From: an uncultured Eubacterium sp. | Lineage (GTDB): Bacteria; Bacillota; Clostridia; Lachnospirales; Lachnospiraceae | Reading direction: 5' to 3' | Assembly (NCBI GenBank): GCA_910585745.1 | Contig: CAJUFM010000010.1 | Span: forward strand, 1 to 55,142 | DNA length: 55,142 nucleotides | Shown here: piece by piece, positions 33,963 to 42,249 of the stretch | How positions within the stretch are numbered: position 1 is the stretch's first letter | Layout: every line of letters begins with the position of its first letter | The notes under the pieces: generated by a model | Told to the model about the DNA's origin: nothing | Databases searched by the model: none | Seen by the model: the letters and a program-made list of their open reading frames with translations, nothing else | Program-made: the position numbers and the translations under genes

Positions 33963-35657
33963 CTATTCTTCCTTCGTTCCCTCATTTGCCAGAAAACGAT
34001 TGATGGCACTAAATACTGCTCGGATCGAAGCTCTTGTGATATTGGAACTGATGCCCACGCCATGGGTCACAATCCCCTTTTCCTCATCCATCAGATGAAT
34101 ATATGCCGCCGCCTGGGCATTAGAACCCATCTGCAGCGCATGCTCCGTATAGTCCAGCACCTTGACCGGCATACTGAGTTCTCCCTGCAACCCGCGCTGA
34201 ACCGCATCGATAGGACCGTTGCCCAGTGCTTCAATGGTCTTTTCTTGTCCTTTGTAAGTATAGGTCAGATATACTTTTGTATCAAACTCTATATTATCTA
34301 TATCGTCACCTAAATCCTCTACCTTCAGTCTGCGGAAGTGATAAGGTTCTTTTCTGTCAATATAATGATCCTTAAACTCACTCATGATCTGCTCCGGTGC
34401 CACTTCGCCCTGGCGCTCGGAAATTTCCTGGATCACATCGGCAAATTCCTTATGCATACTCTTCGGCAGCTTAAAGCCAAAGTATGTATCCATAACGAAT
34501 GCCACGCCTCCCTTGCCAGACTGGCTGTTGATGCGGACGATGGGCTCATACTCTCTGCCAAGGTCGCTGGGATCTATGGGCAGATAAGGAACTTCCCAAT
34601 GCTCCTGATTTCTCTCATGCATCGCCTGGACACCCTTGTTGATGGCATCTTGATGCGACCCGGAAAAGGCGGTAAATACCAGCTTTCCGGCATAGGGATG
34701 CCGCATATCCATATCCATTTTATTGCAGCGCTCATATACATCGATGATCTCATTGACATTTTCGATCTCCAGCTCCGGATCGATGCCCTGGGAAAACATG
34801 TTGTACGCGATGTTCAGCACATCTACATTTCCGGTTCTCTCACCGTTTCCAAACAGAGTACCCTCGATGCGGTCCGCACCAGCCAGCAGGGCAAGCTCGG
34901 CAGAAGCCACCGCAGTTCCCCGGTCATTATGGGGGTGAATGCTCAGGATCACCCGCTCACGATCAGTAAAATGTGTGGACATCCATTCGATCTGGTCAGC
35001 ATAGACATTCGGCGTATTCATCTCCACCGTGGAAGGCAGATTGATGATCACCGGTTTTTCTTTACTGGCTCCCCATTCATCCAGAACCGCCTCACAGACC
35101 TCCAGCGCATAGGGAAGTTCCGTACCAGTAAAACTCTCCGGTGAATATTCAAGAATAACTTCACCGTCATAATCCTTCATATATTTTTTTACCATCTTCG
35201 TTCCGTCGACAGCAATCTGCTTGATCTCATCCTTTGACATATGGAATACCACATCCCTCTGAAGAGTAGAGGTGGAGTTATAAATGTGCACCACCGCCCT
35301 CTTGATACCTTTCAGGGATTCAAAAGTTTTCTCGATCAAGTGCTCCCGGCACTGGGACAGCACCTGAACCGTCACATCATCCGGGATCAGCCTGCGGTCT
35401 ACCAGCTGGCGCAGAAAATCATACTCAATCTGGGAAGCACTGGGAAACCCGATCTCTATTTCCTTAAATCCTAATTTAACTAAAAGATTAAAAAATTCTA
35501 TTTTTTCCTCTACCACCATGGGCTCGATCAAAGCCTGATTTCCATCTCTCAAGTCAACACTGCACCACACTGGTGCTTTTTCAATCTCTTTATTTGGCCA
35601 TGTCCGCTGTGGAAAATCCACCACAGGTACCCGGCGGTATCTCTTATAATTCAACAT
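33963..35657 (-). CDS. leuA: 2-isopropylmalate synthase
   Basis: A 564-residue enzyme that joins acetyl-CoA and 2-oxoisovalerate in the first step of leucine synthesis. The N-terminal DRE-TIM barrel starts with SVDLRDGNQALIEP (catalytic region), has a HPHND metal-binding motif near residue 240, and a GNGERTGN motif that marks this family. The C-terminal part carries the regulatory LeuA dimer domain with GNGPIDAV, which allows leucine feedback. The length and the long N-terminus fit the type common in actinobacteria and Clostridia. Start ATG follows AGAGG. No other leu genes are in the window, and no T-box leader is visible. Confidence 0.95.
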   Translation of the reverse strand: MLNYKRYRRVPVVDFPQRTWPNKEIEKAPVWCSVDLRDGNQALIEPMVVEEKIEFFNLLVKLGFKEIEIGFPSASQIEYDFLRQLVDRRLIPDDVTVQVLSQCREHLIEKTFESLKGIKRAVVHIYNSTSTLQRDVVFHMSKDEIKQIAVDGTKMVKKYMKDYDGEVILEYSPESFTGTELPYALEVCEAVLDEWGASKEKPVIINLPSTVEMNTPNVYADQIEWMSTHFTDRERVILSIHPHNDRGTAVASAELALLAGADRIEGTLFGNGERTGNVDVLNIAYNMFSQGIDPELEIENVNEIIDVYERCNKMDMDMRHPYAGKLVFTAFSGSHQDAINKGVQAMHERNQEHWEVPYLPIDPSDLGREYEPIVRINSQSGKGGVAFVMDTYFGFKLPKSMHKEFADVIQEISERQGEVAPEQIMSEFKDHYIDRKEPYHFRRLKVEDLGDDIDNIEFDTKVYLTYTYKGQEKTIEALGNGPIDAVQRGLQGELSMPVKVLDYTEHALQMGSNAQAAAYIHLMDEEKGIVTHGVGISSNITRASIRAVFSAINRFLANEGTKEE

Positions 35658-35717
35658 TACTCTAACCTCTTTTCATTTTATTATATTATCATTCAACATC
35701 TGATGTCCAAAATTCAG

Positions 35718-35735
35718 ATTCATGCAGGCATGAAT
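35718..35735. promoter_or_regulatory. Palindrome upstream of leuA
   Basis: ATTCATGC (35718-35725) and GCATGAAT (35728-35735) form a perfect 8-bp dyad with two bases between. It lies between cdaR and the leuA start, about 60-75 bases before the leuA ATG, near AT-rich DNA that could be the promoter. It may be an operator; no regulator is known here. Confidence 0.35.
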
Positions 35736-35760
35736 GGCATTTTTCCTTTGAACCCTGGCA

Positions 35761-37041
35761 TCATTCCACTTCTGGCGCGGCAGCCGGCGGCACAATGGAT
35801 TCCTGTGGTTTCTCCCCCGACTGCGTAAGTAGGACTTCCACCCACACTCTGGATCTTAGTTTCAGAGCCGGCGGCAGATCGAATAAAATCTCTACCCGAT
35901 GCCTGCCTGCTCCTAGTCCCTCCACATCGATGGCAGCCCCAAGACTGGTAAGGGTGATTCCCTGCAGATCCTCTTCACTGCCGCTGATATGGATCGTATG
36001 GCGCTGGTTTTCATCTAAATAACTAAAATTCAGATCTTTTGGAAGATTCTTTACATTTATATCTGTATTGACAAAGGAAAATGTCCTCTTTCCATTTTTT
36101 TCGATCACACACCGAATGGAAACTGCATTGAATTCATCTTCCAGTTTGCAGCCGGAAGGCTGGATATATTTTGCAAGATCTACTTCCTGCTCCACATCCT
36201 TTTTTGCATCGCTGATGTCTACTGGAATGGTAATGGATTTAAGTTTGTCAAGATCCGCTTTCGTTCCCGACACCATAACGTTCTCTGGTTTGAAATCTGT
36301 CTGTATATGGCGGTATCCCTCTGCCGGAGTTCCTGTTACATCTACGAAAACAGGAATCCTCTTTGTAGGCACTACCTGTATCTTCACACGGATCTTATCT
36401 TTACTAAAGGTCACATTACTGCTATCGATCACATCCTTATCATCATCGTAAAGGATCGGCGTGACCTCCGCCTCAAAATCCTGACTCTGGCCATTGAGGT
36501 GAAGCATGGCGCCCACACTGGCAACCCTCTTCACTTTTGAAGCCCCGCCAGATATATCGATCATATTCGGTTGTGTAACAATTTCTCCCAGCACATAAGA
36601 TTCCGCCAGCTCTCCCTCTGTGGCGATCTGTATTTTAAATTGCTTGCTGTCCCTTTTCTCCAGAGAAACCCGAAGCACCTCATTGTTCCAGTCAAGTTCT
36701 ACATTATCTTTTGTTGTTTTATTTAATTTCACCTGGATCCCTGCCGTGTTCACCGTAGAAAGCTTACTGAGATCTGCGCTGGCATAAAAGTCCTCTTCCT
36801 CCAGTTCTTCGATAAAACTTCGCTTTCCCTTGACTGTCACGTCCACGGTTTTCCCACTCTCCACCTCATATACCTGGTTGGCTGAGGTGATCACATTCTC
36901 ATTCAGTATATCCACAGGAATCGCTGTAAACTGTCTTGAAATAGTGGGGTCTGTAATATTAATGATGACCAGCCATACAATAAACGCTACCACCAGCGCC
37001 AGGAGTTTAAGCCAGAGATTTTTCATAATTCTATTTTTCAT
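35761..37041 (-). CDS. cdaR: YbbR-domain protein, regulator of diadenylate cyclase
   Basis: A 426-residue protein with one N-terminal membrane helix (about 7-28) and an outside part of repeated YbbR beta-sandwich domains (V-x-V-P/I-P-V-x-V patterns at about 30-110, 120-215, 215-310, 320-410), then a Pro-rich tail. CdaR controls CdaA, which makes cyclic di-AMP. The start ATG overlaps the cdaA end by 11 bases and follows GGGGGAAAAAG, so they are co-translated. glmM, which often follows cdaR, is not next to it here. Confidence 0.9.
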   Translation of the reverse strand: MKNRIMKNLWLKLLALVVAFIVWLVIINITDPTISRQFTAIPVDILNENVITSANQVYEVESGKTVDVTVKGKRSFIEELEEEDFYASADLSKLSTVNTAGIQVKLNKTTKDNVELDWNNEVLRVSLEKRDSKQFKIQIATEGELAESYVLGEIVTQPNMIDISGGASKVKRVASVGAMLHLNGQSQDFEAEVTPILYDDDKDVIDSSNVTFSKDKIRVKIQVVPTKRIPVFVDVTGTPAEGYRHIQTDFKPENVMVSGTKADLDKLKSITIPVDISDAKKDVEQEVDLAKYIQPSGCKLEDEFNAVSIRCVIEKNGKRTFSFVNTDINVKNLPKDLNFSYLDENQRHTIHISGSEEDLQGITLTSLGAAIDVEGLGAGRHRVEILFDLPPALKLRSRVWVEVLLTQSGEKPQESIVPPAAAPEVE

Positions 37042-37894
37042 GCTTTTTCCCCCTCCACCATCTTCTGCGTGAACTGTCAGAAGATTTTCTGGACACCCTC
37101 CGCAGCAGCTCCGTCATCGCCTCTGCATCCACATGCCTTGTCAGTTTTCCCTCAGCGGCGACGGACACAACCCCTGTCTCCTCCGAGACAACAATAGTCA
37201 GTGAATCTGATACCTCACTGACGCCGATGCTGGCGCGGTGCCTGGTTCCCAGATCCTTGCTCAGTTCCAGATTATCAGAGAGCGGAAGATAACAGGTCGC
37301 TGAGACCACACGGTTATCCCGCAGTATAACGGCGCCATCGTGCAGCGGCGTATTGTGCTCAAATATATTGATCAGAAGCTGGCTGCTGATCTCCGCATCA
37401 ATAGGAATTCCGGTCCTCTCAAATTCCCGGCACTGGATCTCCCTCTCCACTACGATCAACGCCCCTGTCTTTACCTTTGCCATCTCATAAACCGCTTTCA
37501 CGATCCCCTGAATGCTCCGGTCGGAATATCTCTCTGTCTTGTTCCTGCTGTCCTCAAAAGGGGATATCGAGGAAAAGGACTTGCGCCCCAGCTGCTCCAG
37601 GGCATTCCGGAATTCCGGCTGGAATATGATCACGATGGCCGTGATCCCGATCACCATTGCATTCTGGAATATCCATAGAAGTACATTCATCCCAAGGATC
37701 ATCGCAATGATCCACACCAGAAAAAGCACTATGATACCTTTCATCAGCACCCAGGCGCGGGTATCTTTGATCCATATCACGATCTGGTACACAGCAAAGG
37801 CAATAATGATGATCTCAATGATATCGATCACATTGATGCTGGGCATCGACAGCCACGCGACATAATCCCTGAAAAATGTACGTATTGTCTCCAT
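37031..37894 (-). CDS. cdaA: Diadenylate cyclase CdaA
   Basis: A 287-residue membrane enzyme that makes c-di-AMP from two ATP. Three N-terminal membrane helices are seen in about residues 15-90. The DisA-N catalytic domain carries DGA (about 186-188, LHDGAVIL) and RHR (about 218-220, GTRHRA), both required for cyclisation. Length and layout match CdaA/DacA of Firmicutes. c-di-AMP controls potassium and osmotic balance and cell-wall stability. It sits in a four-gene leftward operon with two unknown membrane proteins upstream and cdaR downstream. Confidence 0.95.
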   Translation of the reverse strand: METIRTFFRDYVAWLSMPSINVIDIIEIIIIAFAVYQIVIWIKDTRAWVLMKGIIVLFLVWIIAMILGMNVLLWIFQNAMVIGITAIVIIFQPEFRNALEQLGRKSFSSISPFEDSRNKTERYSDRSIQGIVKAVYEMAKVKTGALIVVEREIQCREFERTGIPIDAEISSQLLINIFEHNTPLHDGAVILRDNRVVSATCYLPLSDNLELSKDLGTRHRASIGVSEVSDSLTIVVSEETGVVSVAAEGKLTRHVDAEAMTELLRRVSRKSSDSSRRRWWRGKKHEK

Positions 37895-37910
37895 ATCCGT
37901 TCAACTCCTA

Positions 37911-38921
37911 TTACTTTTTATCCGGATTAATATCCTCTCCCAAAACTTTTTCAATCTCATTTTTCAGATCAATAACCGCCTCATCCCGGTCGTCGATCTT
38001 CGTAACGGTTTTATCCACTACAGCTACTTTCAATTTGGGAACTGCTTTTACATAATAAAAATATTCATCATCTTCAAACTGAAGTTTTCTCACTCCGGTG
38101 TAATCCAGACTCATGCGGAAAAACTGCACCACATACGCTGCCACAGCAGTGATGGACAGTCCAGTCAGCAGCTGGTTGACATCCGCACTCACCTGCCAGA
38201 ATATGTCTCCCGCCAGAATTCCTGCCATACAGGCGATGATCCCCACAAAGATCCCGATCTGGGAGGCGTGGTTATATCTTCCCTTCCGGATGATAAATAC
38301 CATCAGATAGGCCGCGGAAAAGGTACAGAGATAGACGATCATCTCTCTGTTATTCAGCACATGATCGATCATATACTGAAGTCCCTCCATGGTATTGCCC
38401 GTGTCTACTGCATTCTGGGAGATCATATGGTACTCCCGGACTCCCGACAATAAATAACGGAGAAGGATCCCCATCCCGCAGGCGGGTATCATCGCCGGCG
38501 TCAGAAACAGTGCCGCGATCACCGGAACTGCATAAGATAGATTTATTCCCCAAAGTATGGGGATCAAAAGAACAAGGTAACTCTGTACCCTGGTATATCT
38601 GCCAAACAGAAGAAAATATACCGCCAGGACAGCAAATATGGCAAAGGCACAAACCATGGAAACCGCCGCTGTCTCTGCCAGCACCAGAAGCGCCACCACA
38701 CACATCACGGCAATATCCGGGATAAAACCACAAAACAAAGCGAGAAGGATCACAACTGGCACAGCATAATAATTCAGTTCCTCCTGAAATGGCAGCTGGT
38801 ACAGGATAACACTAAAAATACCTGCTGATACCAGGATCTTCAGCATCGCTCTCAGCACTTTATAGTGTTTTTCAAATATTTCTTTACACTTTGCCTTAAA
38901 AACCAGCAGTCCCATCATCAT
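37911..38921 (-). CDS. Unknown multi-pass membrane protein, 336 aa
   Basis: Eight to ten hydrophobic segments cover about residues 20-270, and a charged cytosolic tail of about 60 residues ends the protein (KIDDRDEAVIDLKNEIEKVL). I do not recognise the family. The start ATG overlaps the stop of the upstream 145-aa gene (ATGA), and the next gene, cdaA, follows 16 bases after the stop. A role in controlling CdaA or in membrane physiology linked to c-di-AMP is suggested only by position. Confidence 0.6.
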   Translation of the reverse strand: MMMGLLVFKAKCKEIFEKHYKVLRAMLKILVSAGIFSVILYQLPFQEELNYYAVPVVILLALFCGFIPDIAVMCVVALLVLAETAAVSMVCAFAIFAVLAVYFLLFGRYTRVQSYLVLLIPILWGINLSYAVPVIAALFLTPAMIPACGMGILLRYLLSGVREYHMISQNAVDTGNTMEGLQYMIDHVLNNREMIVYLCTFSAAYLMVFIIRKGRYNHASQIGIFVGIIACMAGILAGDIFWQVSADVNQLLTGLSITAVAAYVVQFFRMSLDYTGVRKLQFEDDEYFYYVKAVPKLKVAVVDKTVTKIDDRDEAVIDLKNEIEKVLGEDINPDKK

Positions 38922-39355
38922 AAAGCTGTTTCCTCCTTCGGGTCCTCCCCGACACCGCTCTCCTGTTCTTCGCGGTCATAATAACCGATCAATTCCTGCA
39001 AAGCCGTGTAATATTCTTTCACCCTGCTTTTGGAGGCTTCATACTGCACCGAAGAGACGCTGACCGTCACAAAGGTAAATAACAAAAGAAGCAGAATATA
39101 CAGGACAATAAAATACCTGGCTATCCCTGCATAATCGATCACCAGGGCATTGGTGATTATGTATTCCATGTGATACAGCCCGATGACAAGCATCACAAGA
39201 AAAACCGCAGCAGATACAGAAACCAGTGTCTTTAGTATCTGCATCCGGATATAATCCAGTTTAAAATACCTGGTCCGCTCAAAATCCGTCCTGCCTTTAT
39301 TCTGTTCATAATCCGATAAGCGTATCATGATCCTTATTTTTTCTTCGCTAAGCAT
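38918..39355 (-). CDS. Unknown membrane protein, 145 aa
   Basis: A charged N-terminal helix (EQNKGRTDFERTRYFKLDY) is followed by two membrane helices at about 43-64 and 83-105, then a helical C-terminus with an acidic tail. I do not recognise the family. The ATG at 39355 follows GGAG. It is the first gene of the cdaA-cdaR operon and overlaps the next gene by four bases. It could be a regulator or partner of CdaA, inferred only from the operon. Confidence 0.55.
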   Translation of the reverse strand: MLSEEKIRIMIRLSDYEQNKGRTDFERTRYFKLDYIRMQILKTLVSVSAAVFLVMLVIGLYHMEYIITNALVIDYAGIARYFIVLYILLLLLFTFVTVSVSSVQYEASKSRVKEYYTALQELIGYYDREEQESGVGEDPKEETAL

Positions 39356-39415
39356 ATGAACTCCAATCTTTTCACATTTATATTGTATTCTACCACAAAA
39401 TACTGAATAATAAAA

Positions 39416-39448
39416 GATAAAAGCCCCGATTTTTTATAAAATCGAGAC
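39416..39448 (-). terminator. Terminator-like hairpin upstream of the c-di-AMP operon
   Basis: An 11-bp stem (39423-39433 with 39438-39448, two G-U pairs on the minus strand) is followed there by TTTTATCTTTT. It lies about 60 bases before the 145-aa gene, so it might attenuate that operon or stop antisense transcription. Confidence 0.4.
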
Positions 39449-39676
39449 TTTCCTTATTATATATACCAGCTGCAGCATTTCTGGCCGCGAAAAACACCTG
39501 ATATTTAACTGGTTTTTTATGAAACTGCCTCATCCCATATAACCTGTATGTTTTTTCCATATTTATCAATATTTATACCAGCCTGTCCAAAAGATACTTC
39601 TCCTTTTTTCTCCATTTTCTTAAGTCTTTTTGTGGCAGAAGGGAATTATTTCACTGATTTTTTTCTTTTTGTTTTA

Positions 39677-39705
39677 TTGACGGTTTCTTGTTAATATGCT
39701 ATAAT
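39677..39705 (+). promoter_or_regulatory. Strong sigmaA-type promoter of the GH43 gene
   Basis: TTGACG (39677-39682), a spacer of exactly 17 bases, and TATAAT (39700-39705) lie about 215 bases before the GH43 start. This is close to consensus. Confidence 0.7.
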
Positions 39706-39721
39706 AATCAAATACCAGAAG

Positions 39722-39756
39722 GCATTTATTTGTTGTATTTGCACAACGATAAATGC
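39722..39756 (+). promoter_or_regulatory. Leader hairpin downstream of the GH43 promoter
   Basis: GCATTTAT (39722-39729) pairs with ATAAATGC (39749-39756), and inside it GTTGT pairs with ACAAC. It begins at about +10 of the predicted mRNA, so it could be a 5' stabilising stem or an operator overlapping the start of transcription. Confidence 0.45.
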
Positions 39757-39922
39757 GGTTTATTTTATCAAAGACAGGAGGGAGGGTAATAAAACTGACA
39801 AATGGACTGGAATTTAAGTTCTATTTTGTCTATGGCCGCCTAAGCAGCTACTGCTGGCTGCCTGTCTAAATAAGATAAGTTACTATTATTACCAAACTAA
39901 TTTTAGATCAGGAGGACAAATA

Positions 39923-42112
39923 ATGAGAAAGAACCTTAGAAAAGTGGGAGCGGTACTCACCGCGTCTGCTGTAGCCCTGACCACTGTTTTTACAGTGGGA
40001 CCGGCAAAAACAGCAAAAGGTGCCGACGACTTTGTTGTTGAAAAGGATCCTTATGTAATTTCCGAAGAGGATGCACAGCCATATGATACGGCAGATCTGA
40101 CATTGACACCAGGTCTTACATACGTAAAGGATGGAAAAGAAATCGAAGTAACCGGAGCAATTGACACACAGAGTTTCTGTGCAGATCCTACCTGTATGGA
40201 AGTAGACGGAAAGATTTATGTGTACGGAACTACAGACCAGAGATCTTATGTGAAAGAAACGAACGCAGATGGAACCCCCAAAGTAACAACAAACAATAAA
40301 GAAGACGGACCTATTATCGCGAACAAATACCAAACCAAGAAATTGTCCATCTTCTCCAGCTCTGATCTGGTGAACTGGACCGATGAAGGTTTTATCGACA
40401 TGGAAAAAGTGTGTTCTGATAGTGGCAAACCGGCAAGTTCTGCATGGGCATGGAATTCCTGGGCGCCAACCGCATTGAAATACGATTGTGACGGCGATGG
40501 CAAAGATGAATACTATATCTTCTTTACCAACGGCGGAGATGTAGGATATGTTAAAGGAGAGACACCGACGGGTCCCTGGAAAGATGAACTTGGCAAATTA
40601 TTGATCAAAAAGGACGAAATTCCAAACGATATGGGTAAAGGTATCATCTGGAACTTTGACCCGGCAGTACTGCTCGATAAAAAAGGAGATGCCTACATTT
40701 ACTGGGGCGGAGGAAACGGTAATACAGAAGAACTCAAAAAGCATCCGAAGACATCCCGCTCCTGTAAGCTGAAGATCAGTGCAGACAAAGTAGAGATGGA
40801 CTGGGATACGATCACAGAACTGGATTCCTACTATCATTTTGAAGACAATGAAATCAACCAGTTTGGAGACAAATATGTCTATACCTACTGTGCGAACTGG
40901 AACGTACCTAACAATAACCAATACATCAAAGACGGCAGCGTTTCCATCGTAGGATATGTCTCCGACGATCCCCTCAATGTAACCTGTGATCCAGAGAACT
41001 GGCAGGAGGGTGATCCGAAATTCATTGGTAAGATCCTGAAAAACCCAGGAAGTGAATTGTTCAATGAGTACTACAACAACCATCATCATATGTTTGAATT
41101 CAAAGATAAGTACTACATGCTCTATCACACAACTGCCCTGGATCAGTTCTTATACAAAGATTTTTATGCAGAAAAGAATGTAAAATCTTATTCCTACCGG
41201 AATCTGCATATTGACGAGATCCAGGTAGATGTGGAGAGTGACGAACCTACCATTGATGTAAAACCATCTTATGCTGGTCCGGAGCAGGTTGGAACCTTCA
41301 ACCCATACCAGACGATCAATGCGACGACCCAGAGCCATCAGGGTGGTATCTCTACTAAGCTGCTGGAAGACGGAAAAGTTGTAGTAGACAAGATTGATAC
41401 TGGTGACTGGACCAGGATCGACGGCGTTGACTTTGGTTCTAACGGTGCAGCTAAATTAGAGGCTTCCGTTGCTTCTGCTACAACCCAGGGATCCATTGAA
41501 GTATATCTGGATGAAGCATTGACAGGAACCAAAATCGCAACACTTCAGTTGAAAGATACCGGAGCAGATAATTATGAAACATTATCCGCAGATCTGGACA
41601 ACATTACCGGCGTACATGATGTATACTTTGTATTCCGTGGAACAGATTACCGCGTTGCTTCCTGGACATTTACAGAAAAAGGAGCATCAACGCCAACTCC
41701 AGGCACACCGGCTCCGAGCACACCGGCTCCAGCTCCAGGTGTTACTCCAGCTCCAGGCACACCAGCTCCAACAGTAACTCCAACACCTACGGCTACTCCT
41801 TCCAATGATAAGGTTTCCGTAACAAAACCTGCGATCAAGAGCGTAAAGAATGTGAAAGGCAAAAAAGCCAAAGTCACATTAAAGAAAAAGATTAAAGGTG
41901 CAAATGGATACGAAATCCGTTATTCTTTGAAGAAGACAATGAAGTCCGCAAAGAAAGTAACCATCAAAAAAGCAAATACTTTGACAGCTACCATCAGCAA
42001 ACTTAAGAAAGCCAAAACCTATTATGTTCAGGCGAGAGCTTATAAGACAGTAAATGGTAAGAAGTACTACAGCAGCTGGAGTGGAAAGAAGAAAGTTAAG
42101 ATCAAAAAATAG
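39923..42112 (+). CDS. Secreted GH43-family glycosidase with CBM6-like and Fn3-like domains
   Basis: A 729-residue exported enzyme. The signal peptide covers about 1-33 (basic start, hydrophobic core, AKG-A). Residues about 55-440 resemble a GH43 five-bladed propeller, with a CADPTCMEVDGKIYVYGTTD-type blade 1 (candidate base Asp88) and a FDPAVLLD segment near 244. About 455-590 is a CBM6-like beta-sandwich. A TP-rich linker (TPTPGTPAPSTPAP) leads to a Lys-rich Fn3-like domain (645-729). GH43 enzymes mostly release arabinose or xylose from plant polysaccharides; the exact substrate is not clear. There is no LPxTG anchor. Start follows AGGAGGA. A bidirectional terminator follows at 42198-42246. 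Confidence 0.85.
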   Translation: MRKNLRKVGAVLTASAVALTTVFTVGPAKTAKGADDFVVEKDPYVISEEDAQPYDTADLTLTPGLTYVKDGKEIEVTGAIDTQSFCADPTCMEVDGKIYVYGTTDQRSYVKETNADGTPKVTTNNKEDGPIIANKYQTKKLSIFSSSDLVNWTDEGFIDMEKVCSDSGKPASSAWAWNSWAPTALKYDCDGDGKDEYYIFFTNGGDVGYVKGETPTGPWKDELGKLLIKKDEIPNDMGKGIIWNFDPAVLLDKKGDAYIYWGGGNGNTEELKKHPKTSRSCKLKISADKVEMDWDTITELDSYYHFEDNEINQFGDKYVYTYCANWNVPNNNQYIKDGSVSIVGYVSDDPLNVTCDPENWQEGDPKFIGKILKNPGSELFNEYYNNHHHMFEFKDKYYMLYHTTALDQFLYKDFYAEKNVKSYSYRNLHIDEIQVDVESDEPTIDVKPSYAGPEQVGTFNPYQTINATTQSHQGGISTKLLEDGKVVVDKIDTGDWTRIDGVDFGSNGAAKLEASVASATTQGSIEVYLDEALTGTKIATLQLKDTGADNYETLSADLDNITGVHDVYFVFRGTDYRVASWTFTEKGASTPTPGTPAPSTPAPAPGVTPAPGTPAPTVTPTPTATPSNDKVSVTKPAIKSVKNVKGKKAKVTLKKKIKGANGYEIRYSLKKTMKSAKKVTIKKANTLTATISKLKKAKTYYVQARAYKTVNGKKYYSSWSGKKKVKIKK

Positions 42113-42197
42113 TCTTCACTCTTCCTCACGTTCGCGGGCGGCGCCAAATTGGAATGCAGGCATTCCAGCTTGCCTTGTGCCTTCCGCGCACATATAT

Positions 42198-42246
42198 AAA
42201 GGGGGTATCCCAAAAGTCATAACATGACTTAAGGGATACCCCCTTT
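42198..42246. terminator. Bidirectional terminator
   Basis: AAAGGGGGTATCCC (42198-42211) and GGGATACCCCCTTT (42233-42246) form a perfect 14-bp stem with an inner AAGTCAT/ATGACTT stem. A and T tracts at the ends let it work for both the GH43 gene and the convergent lipoprotein gene. Confidence 0.8.
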
Positions 42247-42249
42247 CAT

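Larger units (their letters stand above)
39356..39922. other. Divergent intergenic region with promoter and leader of the GH43 gene
   Basis: No long gene is present. It holds a minus-strand terminator-like hairpin (39416-39448), a strong plus-strand promoter (39677-39705), a leader hairpin (39722-39756) and a 13-codon open frame (39804-39845). The rest is AT-rich, low-complexity DNA. Confidence 0.55.

Noticed and set aside
35658..35760. T-box or leucine attenuator before leuA
   Set aside because: The leader is too short and has no T-box sequence or leucine-rich peptide.
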